Position numbers and translations under genes: made by a program. Positions 45,517 through 56,700 of a stretch of DNA of 64,000 nucleotides are shown here, one piece after another. How positions within the stretch are numbered: position 1 is the stretch's first letter; each line of letters opens with the position of its first letter. The notes beneath the pieces are model-generated. The model was not told the origin of the DNA and made no database searches. It worked only from the letters and a program-made list of their open reading frames with translations. Location of the stretch: the NCBI GenBank assembly GCA_963978905.1, contig OZ022260.1:4143725-4207724 (forward strand). Direction: 5' to 3'. Source of the stretch: Trichostrongylus colubriformis. Lineage: Eukaryota; Nematoda; Chromadorea; Rhabditida; Trichostrongylidae.

Positions 45517-45624
45517 GGCCCCTTCCATACTTTGCGCACCGACGCCGTCAAGCGCGTGCCTGCGTCACGCGCGTGACGCAGGCACGCGCGTGACGGCGTC
45601 GGTGCGCAAAGTATGGAAGCGGCC
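45517..45624. mobile_element. 108-bp almost perfect palindrome with TTA duplication
   Basis: Arms of 54 nt (centre 45570/45571) differ at two positions. It is flanked by TTA at 45514-45516 and 45625-45627. Very CpG-rich centre (CGTCACGC|GCGTGACG). TWA duplication and GGCCxCTTCC ends suggest a Harbinger-type foldback MITE. Confidence 0.75.
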
Positions 45625-45627
45625 TTA

Positions 45628-47097
45628 TGGGTATTTAGTGACCAGATCAAATCGCATATTAGGTGCTGTGAAGATTCAATTCGAATCTAAGCATCCTATA
45701 GCAAATTGTGGATTACGGTACTTACGTAGCCGAAGATTGATGCTAACGCGTTGGCCAATATTGCTTGTAAGCCGCCAGACATCGGGATTTAGCGGTTTTA
45801 CGTTTGCAAGCGAGATCTCGCATTGCCGCAACTTCGCGTGCGAAGTGGGACACCGCAAAATCCCAAGAACTGACAGTGACCTGATCTAGGGGCTGAGATA
45901 TAGATGTAATGATTTTTTGTATTGAAAAGCCATTCCAACTAACGACTGATACTCGACAAAGTGGTGAGTCAGTTTGTGTCCTGCTTGTGTTTATGTTTAT
46001 TATTAGGCTGCTAAAGTGTCTAAGCATCCTATAGCACGTGGCTCTAGGTTGGAACTTCGAATCAATGCCGTCCATCCTTCATTTAATTCTTTTGTGGATG
46101 TAGGCGTCGAGAATCCTTGAATTGTCGTTATTGGGATTTTTTCTCCAAGGTAATGTCCATTTAGTAATCCAGATACTAGATAGTTCGATTGGTATTTAAT
46201 AAAATAAGACCAATACAACACGAGAAAATAGAAGAATTTGAAAGCATACCTCAACTTGTGGCAACTTCTTCTTATGGTTCGCACCGTGCCACTCCAGTGC
46301 TCAAATATGCACAAGTTACTGAAGCCTTAAGCCAAGTACTGGGATAGATATGGTAACCAAAGTATTGCTCATGAGCACTTCACTTGTGGCAACTTCTTCT
46401 ATGATTCGCACGGCGCCACACCAGTGCTCAAATCTTCACAAACTATTGAAGCCGTTGAGCCAAAGAGGATAGATACGATAGGTAAGGTGGAGTTGAAGAG
46501 CACTGAAGTACTCAATCGCACGAACGAACATCAAATGAAGAATGATAAAAGATCCCCAGAGATGTCCTTTACGAACACTCCCCTGAAAAGCACCGAAAAG
46601 GCTCTTAAATTCAATCTGCGCTGCCGACGCATCATCAATTCCACGCATCGCCAGCCGCCCGCGACATCGCGTGCGTTGCGTACGAGTTTCCATGCGACGC
46701 ACTTCATCGCGTTTTCGACGGCATCATAGCGTTTTTTTGAAAGCACCTCATTTCTGCTCGAAGGAGTTGTTGCTTTTTGGTTTCGTTTTTTTCTGCTTTT
46801 ATGTGTGGCTCAATGAGCTTTTAGTCTTTCAAAACAGTGAGGTTTCCTAAAATCGATGCTATTCGGCTCTGCAAGTTTTTCATTTTTACTTGGTAACTGT
46901 TATTCATTTCTTCGTTCTTTCCAAAACTTTTACATTTATAACACCCTCATAGTTTTTGTTGAACCTCGTTGCAGAATGCACATGTTAGCTTTTGTGAAAT
47001 CTCAACAACATTTAATGAGTTGCCCGCATCAAATTGGGCACCTGTTCGAATCTTAACAAAGTGACGTTAACATTAACATTAAATAAGCAGTGTAATA
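45628..47097. repeat. acin-1 upstream region with a tandem duplication
   Basis: A unit starting CTTGTGGCAACTTCTTCT recurs at about 46254 and 46383, continuing through GGCGCCACACCAGTGCTCAA-like and ACTGAAGCC-like words (about 100 nt, diverged). TCTAAGCATCCTATAGCA occurs at 45686 and 46018. A partial Harbinger-like MITE end lies at 45805-45865. Confidence 0.4.
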
Positions 47098-47105
47098 CAG
47101 CAATA

Positions 47106-47337
47106 GGGTCAATCCAAGTCGGGGGGGGGGGGGGGGGCGACGCAACTTTGCGTCAAATTTTCATCGACGTCGAGCTTCTTTCCTTCCCTAGGCTTAGGCT
47201 AATGCAGATGAAACCTATGCTCTGACAGATAATTTTCATGTGGAAGGAGAGGATATCAATTTTAGCTTAAGCCTATGGAGGGAAAGGAGCTTCGACCTTG
47301 ACGCAAAATTGCGTCTCCCCCCGACTTGAATTGACCC
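47106..47337. mobile_element. hAT-like MITE with exact 8-bp duplication
   Basis: 232 bp, flanked by CAGCAATA at 47098-47105 and 47338-47345, exact. Inverted ends GGGTCAATCCAAGTCGGGGG / GGGTCAATTCAAGTCGGGGG continue into GACGCAA-TTTGCGTCAA. It sits 300 nt upstream of the acin-1 start, in its presumed promoter. Confidence 0.75.
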
Positions 47338-47610
47338 CAGCAATAAATAACAATGTTAAAATTTTGCGGTGGTCCCTGCTTTACATTATATTCGATTTAC
47401 TTTTGAAATTCTACTGCTGGTCCTCTTTCATTGATAAGCCTTTTTATTCCTTATATTGTGTATTTCAATATTCTCGTTCCTTTCCTCACTTGTCTTTTAG
47501 TTATTTCTTCACTTACCTACTTTAGTAACGGGATACTTTGGTGAAATATTTGATGTGGTATTTTTTGTGTTTTAGTAACGTTCAGTTTTTATGTGGAAGT
47601 TTTGAATTAG

Positions 47611-47637
47611 CGTCTTTCAGATTCAAATCTCATCACA
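47611..47637 (+). promoter_or_regulatory. acin-1: Probable SL trans-splice acceptor and short 5' UTR of acin-1
   Basis: A pyrimidine-rich CGTCTTTCAG ends at 47620 and is followed by only 17 nt before the ATG. No upstream donor or in-frame start pairs with it in the preceding sequence. In nematodes this layout usually marks the spliced-leader acceptor of a mature mRNA. RNA data would be needed to confirm it. Confidence 0.6.
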
Positions 47638-47772
47638 ATGTCAGACGAGGAACCGTTAGTGAATGGTGTACCACTTTCTTCATTGCGAGTCGTTGATTTG
47701 AAAGATGAGCTGGACAAACGTGGTCTCTCGAAGATTGGCAATAAATCGACTCTCACTGAGCGCTTGAAGGCT
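47638..47772 (+). CDS. acin-1: acin-1 exon 1: start and SAP domain
   Basis: Encodes residues 1-45. After MSDEEPLVNG it carries the SAP helix-extended loop-helix signature: LRVVDLKDELDKRGLSKIG followed by NKSTLTERLKA. SAP domains bind nucleic acid. The exon ends in phase 0 at a canonical GTGAGT donor. Confidence 0.9.
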
Positions 47773-50700
47773 GTGAGTTCTTTTCCTTTCTCATATATTT
47801 AGACTGTTCTTGTTTTCGTACCGATGACTGATTGCTGGACTAGTGCTGGTAATCTTGAATGCATTTTTAAGATCGAGCTAATCATTTATTCTTATTTCAA
47901 CGTCAGTATGATCAGTATTTCGCCTTCTTTTTACACTTTACACATCTTTAATCACGGATTCGCCCGTTTGTTTTTTGTTCTAACTGCACAAAACGGTGGT
48001 GTACAATACCTCTCTACAGCGATCTCTCTCAAAACTTCGAAAAGTAGGACTCTGCAACAGACTCAAACAGCATAGTTACGAAGAAACTAGCGAATCCTTT
48101 TCGTATAGTTCACCTCGCGACCCCTTTTGGTCCTTAGTGGGGCTAAATGTTTCTGAGAGTGCGAAATAAAAAAAATTTCGATCCTTTTCCAATATAGCTT
48201 TTTCAGCCGATTTCACTTAAATCGTTCTTTATTTTTTTCTGCTTCTGTAAAGTGGTAGTACAATGATATAGTTCTCAAAATCAGACTCTAGTTGTTGAAA
48301 GAATTAAAATGAATATTGCTCAATGGGTTCATCCTACCCAAGTCTTCGCTAGATTGCGATACTCACTTTGTGATTAGATGTCGCAAGTCCCTCAATTTCA
48401 AATAGATACACAAACGTAAATGAAAGGTAAATAGTTGTGGTTATGTTTTTGTAAGTTCGGTATCCGATATGTTCGTTCTCAACAATGATAAAGAATAGTT
48501 GAAAACCACGCTTAGCATTGAGAAGATGCAAATGAGTTTTGGTTATTCATTTGCACAATCAATTTCGTTGTTTGCAATTTTTGAGCATTGACGTTTAAGT
48601 GTATTTCCACGTGAATAGATGCCCAGAAGCTCCTCCTTTCATTTTTTCTGCAGAAAAAAATTGTCGGAATGCGACTGTATATAGCCTCATTCGCATTCGC
48701 TTAGGCTGGGGTTAGGCCCCGCGATTTTGCAGTTCTACCTTTTGCGATGTCACAGTTCCCATGCGAGTTCGGAGCATCGCCCGCATTGCGACCGCGCAGC
48801 GTAGGTGTTTTTCTTTGGAAGTCGTTTGGGCATGCCGTGCATTGCAGTGCGCTGTAGCTGACAAGCCGTATATTTAACGAATAAGTTCCCCTTATGGGCC
48901 TTGTCATCTTTTAATTCATTTGTGATGAACCACTTTCTTTCGGCAGTTCAAGAAAGCTTCATAATAATCCCTGTATCGCTCATAGCTTATAATAATACCT
49001 GTGAGAGCAACAAACCAGCAATGGCTGTTTCGATAGTGGAAATAACGGCAGAATCCTGTCACAGCGTCCATAATTGCATGCGTATGCGCCATCCTTGCTA
49101 TTTCGGCTAGCGAATCAATAATCCTGTCCGATTGGCTGCTGATAAGACGTCCGTTTTATTCTATTTCTTATTGGCAACCTATTAAACCTGCCAGCAACAT
49201 TGATTTTGACAGAGTTAAAACATCCATTTCCGTTATTGTAGATTCTTACTTCAATAGAACATTAATTCAGTTCATCACGGAAAACGAAAGAGAAAACGCC
49301 AACAAGCATGTAGCTGATGGGACATTGTCTCCAAAGGAAAATATAGATACAGACGTTCAAGAAAAGTCTTCCACGAAGCTAGTAAGTCTGGTTTTTCGAA
49401 TTCATGTGCCGATTATTGATTGTGTTGTTTTTGTTAATTGTATTGATTTTTGTCGCATCGTTCAGTTTTCCACAGAGCTTCAGCTAATTCAGAACTCGCC
49501 GGAGAATCCTCTCGTTGCCGCCTATCTAGCTCGACAGGCTGAGGCTTTGGAAGCTCAAAGAAAAGAAGCAGGTACTGTTCCGTTTGAATTATATTGATTA
49601 ATGTGTGCATTATGAGCGGGTAGATGCGTGCTGGTGGAACAGGGTCAGCATAGGTCAAGGAAAAGCATGCCACACTTTTGAAGATTCCCCATGGTTTTTT
49701 TTGACGATCATCTTTTTTGGGTAGTTTTTGAACATCGATGAGGAGATCATTCGAGAGATATTCTTCAACTGATGATATAATTCTTAAGTAGAAATGTACG
49801 AATATGGATTAACCTTTTCATGATTACATTTCGGATAGGAACGAATGTGTCGGACCGAGAGATGATTTGTACTTCCCACAACTTTTCCTTGACACCTGTC
49901 TTGACTGTGGTGGAATGCTCAATATGTGTGTTTCTTAATCAAGAGCGTACAGTAGCCATATAGCGAAACACCACGCCTGTGCTGTACTACACATACCCAT
50001 AAAAGGGAGTTGTTCAAAAATCGTGGAAATGATTTGCATTAACGCATTTTTTTATTCTAAAAGGTCATGTGTTGGTATGCAGCTGTTTACGAGGATGAAA
50101 ACAATTCTTTTGGGGCTAAGCTGATTTAATTCTCAAAGGACTGGACTTGACTGGGTGCGAACTGCCCTTTACGTGAGAATCGGGTTTTGTTGTCCCGCGA
50201 AAATACCGGCATGGATACAAAGGAATCGGAACAGATTTCCCTCTGCTTCTGTTTGCCAAGTGGTATTTGAGTTGACGCAGGATTGTAAGGACAATTCAGT
50301 GTCGGTTCAATGGAATTCTAGATATCTAGCACAAGTAGCTGAGGAATAACCGCGAAATCATCACTCACCTCAAAACCACTCACCTGGCTATGACGGAACG
50401 CTGTGGAGGACAAATGAATGCCTGCTTTGCATATAACTCTCCCCACGGGGCTAGTCCAGCCATGCGCGCTCCATGGACGATATTAAATGACAGCCACACA
50501 AATATGCAATAGGGCGCCGTTGCACCTCTGCCAGATAAATGGGATTGGATGCATTGTGGGCTATGCAATCAGTGATTCGCTGTTGCTCTTCTTCTGTCTA
50601 TTTTGTGTTAACTGAATAGAAAAGTTATCAGCTAAAATGTTTTGGAAGGATTCGCGGCAGCTGAAAATTAATTCCTTCCTAAAGTGTAGCATTGCCATTT

Positions 50701-53700
50701 CCTGTTATTAGAGCAAATAGTGTAATTACTGTTTCCATATGTCAGAAGGAAATATGCACCAAGTCGACCAGGGCTGCCGTTACATTTGAACTTATGCGAT
50801 ATTTCACTAATCGATTGGAAAGTCGTGTTTTCGGTTATAATTATTTTTTCTTATTTGATTTGCGAGTGATTAGCGATCCACTGAAAATCACGTATAATTT
50901 TAAGAGCTGTAATATACCGTTAGGTTATTTATGGAATTAACTTTTTCCTGGTAATGCGCCTTTAGTCATGGTCGATATACGATCGTTTGAGCGCCGTGCG
51001 TCCGCCTTTTGTGGCAAGTCTGCTGAAGCCTCAAAGACGTCACTTACCGCAATTTTTGTGTCCATTGAAGCTGCGAAGCAGCGCAGATGAATAGAGGATT
51101 TTGTATGGCACGTTAAAGACACCAAGTAGGGTAACCATACCTTTCGTCCAAAATCGCCCGATAAGTTTCGAACGTTAGACACGACGAATACGACATTGGG
51201 CGTATGAGCTGCCAACGCAGCTGGTTCAATAGGGCGGTATGCACTGCTTATGATGAAAAACAACGATTCAACATTGTTTTGATCTAGCAAAATTCTTATT
51301 GAACGAATGCTTTTCACTGTTGTCGATCGCAATTCTTGACAGGTTGCTTTTTGAGCGGCTGACAAAAATGCGATTTGGTCCTAAACAGATTTTAGCATAC
51401 GGTAGCGCGGGCTCTGGGAAGTGTGGCATGAACCTAGCCCTGTAGTTGACTTTGTGATCTATTTTTTATTGGTTATGTAATTATGCTTGTGAGTGGTGTT
51501 AATGACTTTTGCTTCCGGCCAAATTTATGTATGTTTTGTAGAACGTCTTCGTAAAGAGAGCGAGAGCTCAGAACGTGCCGAAGAGTCTGAAGAAGCGCCA
51601 CCGCAGAGAAAATCACATCGAATACGGCAAAAGAATTCTGAATCAGAGGATCAGGTAAGATTCTGAAGACCTTCATTGAGATGTACTACCACCTTGTTGG
51701 ATCGGTACGTACAATCTGTGACTTTATCAATCATTCTAGGATAAATATTTATTTAGAAAGTAGAACAAAAGGGAGAAGAAAAACTAAAATCTATGGAAGC
51801 TGTGGAGGAGGCAAGCACCGTGGAAAAAGTAGATAAGGTTGAAGAAATGCCAACGAAAAGTGATCCTCGACCCGTGAGAGCAAAATCTCCAACCTCTTCA
51901 AAGGACAAGGAAAGATCATCAAGTCCTTCAGCGAAAAAACGAGCCGCAAGTCCAAGTCCACCACCGAAGAAAAAGGCTGCGAGTCCTGCTCCACTGCCGA
52001 AGGAAAAAGCTGCGAGTCCAGTTCCACCGCCGAAGGAAAAAGGTGCGAGCCCACTTCCACCGCCGAAGGAAAAGTCTTCGAGTCCTCCAGCGGCTAAGCA
52101 AAGGTCTGCAAGTCCACCTGCCAAGGAGAGGAGTTCGTCCCCTCCAGCGAAGAAAAGGTCTCCAAGTCCAGCCGCAATTAGGAAATCTCTGGAACAGAAC
52201 GTTGAGGCTGACGAGATCAATGATGAGAGGAGGTCGGTAATACAGCCAAGCTTGAAACTGATCTTGAATATAAATTTAATAAACTGGTTCGATTTATCGC
52301 TAATTATTATCTCAACACTATTTTCAGCCGAACGTCTGATGCTTATTGGGAACGCGAGGAAGAAAAACAGTCAGAAGCTGATGGAGACTCGCAACAGTCA
52401 CGTTTCAGTGAAGCAGAAAAAGACAGGAAAACGTAATAAGAGATTTCTTTTTGTTCTTTTTCATTCTGTCGCTTTATCGAGAATTCTACGCTTTTTATAA
52501 TGAATTTAAGGCCGCCGTCAGACTTTGCGATTTTGCGACTCACACTTTCGCACGCATTTCTACGACCTTGGGATTGTGCAATGCCGCAACTTCGCGTGCG
52601 CCGCAAAATCGCAAAGTCCGACGGCGGCCTAACAGATCCTTACGTAACATTCATTTACAGTCCTGAAAAGCAGGCAGAGAAGGAGCAACAAGAAAAAGAC
52701 CATGAAGATCAATCAAAAGTCAAAGGTTGGTAGTCCGTCTGAAAACTTGTTGGCAGCATGTTATTGTGGAGATGGTGCACACTTTTACATTTGTGCGCGA
52801 CCACGCGAATATTTGGCCTCTGATATTTGAAAGGTCAGGGAGCACATGCGGGGTACTCCTGCGACCTCTCTCGCACGTGACACGGCACATCTGCGTGGCG
52901 CAGGTTATAAGCGCCGTTTAATCGTTGCATTGTTCCGGCATATGTGGAACTGGACTGAAAATCTAAGATGCCTAAACGTACTCGTTCAGCTTCTGCAGCA
53001 AAATCGGTTGAACAGAATGGAAACCAAAATGATGATGACGGTGATGGTGGAGAGCATTTAGAAGAATTAGACTATGGGGAAGCTGAAGTTGAAGGTGATG
53101 CAGAAGCCGAGGATAAGGAAACGAAGGACGAGGTAGGTGCTCACTAGTTACTGTTTGCATGTTTTACATCTTTCAGTTTTTTTGTTGCTTCTAATCCTAT
53201 TGTGGAGCAATATTCGATGGAATTTTGGTATTTAAAAAGGCGCATATATTTGAGTCTGAGCGGTTCAACGTCATTTATAACTTTTAGTCAGACTTTGCGA
53301 TTTTGAAGTGTGGCGGTTTCATAGGCGAAGTTACGGCATTGCATAATCTCAAAGTCGTAGTATCGCGAAAGTGCGACGTCGGAAATGGCGAAGTACTACA
53401 GCGCCCTTAACGGATGGCAGCTCAGGCCGCCGTCTTTGCGATTTTGCGGTGTCGTGGCTCCGCACGCATAGTCGTCACTTTGAGCAGCGAAAGTCGGCCA
53501 TGTCAAGGCATTCTGGCGGGAACTTTTTTATGCGATGCCGGTGTTTTTTCTAACCAACATCATTTGCCTGTAGTGTTTCGAGCTCAGGCCTCAGAAATAG
53601 AATTTTCGGAATGGCGTTGCGGGGGAGCGTGGGCTTCGTAATTTTCATGATGGGATTTCTCGTGAACTTTTTTTTTAAGATACTCGTGATAAAAGCAAAA

Positions 53701-56700
53701 ATTTTTAAGTATTGGATGTTTGTACACCGTATATTTGCAGAGTGCGAGGAATGTGTTTTTGTTTTTTATGTGGTTAATGGATTTGTACATGTTCGTTCGA
53801 TAATTTTCACTGCCATTCGTGAATTCGTATAGGTTCTGGAATTGGATGAATCAGAGGAGCGTGAAATACGGAAATTGAAACGACGTCTAGCCACTGAAAC
53901 GGAATCATCACACGAACATGGAGTCGAAAAAAGAAGGAAAGTGTCCCCGTCAAGGTATTTAGGAAAAATACCAACAAAAAATGTGGTTGCATTTTTGAAT
54001 AACACATAAATTGTGACTTTCAGGCATCCGGAATCAGATATTATTCATATCCGTGGCCTTACAAGGCCGTTTACCGATCGAGCTTTGAAAGCTGAAATAA
54101 TGAAAAGTGGTGGTCAGATTGTCGATTTTTGGATTGACAGCGTCAAGAGTCACTGTATTGTTCAGGTGACTTTTACACTTATTCGTATCATCCATAGAGC
54201 CATACCATTCTAAACGAGTTAGGGCTAATGCTGTAAGCGTAATATCACTCCATTGTTTTGACGGTGGTTAATGGTGAGTTCTGTCTCGCCATTTTCGAAG
54301 TAGTAGGGTGTAGGGCATTTGTGGTTTATGTGTTTCAAACATGTGAATAGTAGAATTTCCCGCTGTGGAGTGAGCTGTATTGCATTGGTGTGCAGCTCTG
54401 AATTTTTAAAGTGTGTCTGTGCCTAATCAGTGCTTTTCAGATGCAATCAATCGATGAAGCTCGTGAAGTTCGCATTGCTATGCACAATACGCAATGGCCG
54501 ACTGCAAACCCGAAGACTTTATCAGTACAATTCGATACAAAAGAGAATGTAAGTTCCCATGGTATCGAAATAGCTCTTTGTCGAGTCTGAAAGGTGCTGC
54601 AAAGCAGTTCGAATTCGATCCAGAGGACTCCAGAAGGATTCAATTTAATTTTCTTGACTCGCAGGTTGTGTGATGTTCACAGTTTTGCTTATGCACTGAG
54701 CATCGCTTTTGTGCCGAGCTTATTTTGAATGGAGCGGGATGATGTTCTTCCGGAACTGTGTTCACCCAAAATTTTCTGCTTATTCCAGTTGGAGAGACAT
54801 CGCTCTGGTATGTCATCTGCGGCCTCCGCGTCCACGTCTGTTCCCGCCACACGCTCTGACCGAAAACTATCCGATCGTGAAAGGCCTGTCATTGGACAGC
54901 TCCCGGGACGTAATCCAAGTTTAAAAATTACGGTAAGTTGTAGCATTTTCGAGTTATTTTTTGCGAATTGGTGTCAAGCGATTCGCTTTTTGTTCATAGG
55001 TTGAGGCGGCAGTCCGAGAAAATGAAAAACGTGAGGAAACCAAGGAAAGAGAAAGGAGAGAGCGTGCACGTGCAGAGAGGCACGCGGAAAGTCGTCGAGA
55101 TAAAGAGAAGGAAGAAAAACCCGAGAAGGTTGGAGAGAAACGACACAGTGATGAAAAGCATGCATCTGTAAGTTTCTATATAATGTTCAGATGGTTTCGT
55201 TTGCAAACTTTTTTTATATTAGGTGTGAGAAACCGTAATTGCTTCAGTGAGACCTAATTTTTTTTTGTTTCAGAAGAAAGATGAACATGAGAGTAGAAAG
55301 CGGCAGCGCTCAGAAACTCCGCCGTTCAGTCGCGCTGCACTGGAAAAGCGTGAACGACGAGATATTTTGCCTTCTCACGACCGCGACCGGGAGCGGGATC
55401 GTAATCGTGGCCGCGATCGTGATCGTGACCATGACAGAAGGCGAAGTAACGAAGATCGAGCAAGTCATCGACATCACGAAGCTGAAAAAGAGAAGCAGCC
55501 GGAAGAAAAACCGGTGAAGACAGCTGATGAATTATTTATGAAAACCAAAACACTACCGGCAATCTACTTTCTGCCGTTGACCGACGAGGAGGTGAGACTT
55601 TTGCTTTTTCATGATTCCATTTCCCGTTTCAAATTGTTTCTTTTCTTTTTTTTTCTGATTGTCTTTATATTACTCATCGAGGTGTTCCTTGTGAATAAGC
55701 ATGTTGAAAATGATGAATGCCTTCATCCCCAGCAGGTACTGACCTCAGGACCGTACGGTAATAATCCTTTACTGCTGTCGCATGCCCTTGGACCAAATTC
55801 ATACCATGCAAAACTTTGCCGTAGCGCATCTGGACATGCGTTGCGATCCGCAAACTCATTTGGGAGTTCTGCTTTCCATTCAACCCCTATAACCCGTTTC
55901 CCCATGTAGATGTTAGTTGTTCCCACTTACGGTGGCATGGTTCCCAGAGGCTGGTGTTTTGCGTATGTATTGGGTCATTCCATAAGTAGTGTCGTTTTTT
56001 TTTCAAGCAAAAATTTTTGCCATAAAATCACAGGTTTTTGCGACATGTCATGTATCATTCGAAAGGGAATTTCCTGCTCTACAAAATGACATGTTCAGTT
56101 TTTAAGTATGTTGGGATGGCGCCGACATTTAGGCTGGCGAACAAGTAGGTAGAGCCAACAAAAATTGGCCAAGCCGGCAATCAATTGAAACACTATAATT
56201 CACTTAAGAAAAATCAAGCAGTCATGTGTCGCGAACTTAGTCCTGACCTCTTCTACAATTTCCAATATTTAGTTGATCAAGGAGTCGCGTCGTTTTATTT
56301 GTAAAATCTTTTTTTCGAAAGCACTCACACTTGCTCAAAATGAAATTTTTTCTTTCAAACTGCTTGCTTAGAGTTGTTTTATGAACCAAATCGAAGAACT
56401 TTTTCTGCAATATCGGAAACATCTTTCTAGTCTGTTGACATTTTTCACAATTTATTTTTTCCATGAGAAACTTAAGGAATCCGGTCAGTGGTATTTCCCT
56501 ACTTCTAACCACACCCTGTTCTTAACACTTCACCACTTTTTCCTCTGATTGGTTGAGAAAATTTTCTTGCCTTGGTTCGAAGAAATTGTCTGAAATCACC
56601 GAGTTGTGGAGGAAAACCTAAATGTGGAAAAATAACGATAAGACTTCTTGATCAACTAAATATTGGAAATTGTAGAAGAGGTCTAGACTAAGTACGCGAC

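Noticed and set aside
51753..52220. 155-codon Gly/Phe-rich minus-strand ORF
   Set aside because: It is the antisense shadow of acin-1 exon 5; the repetitive Ser-Pro-Lys codons keep the other strand open.
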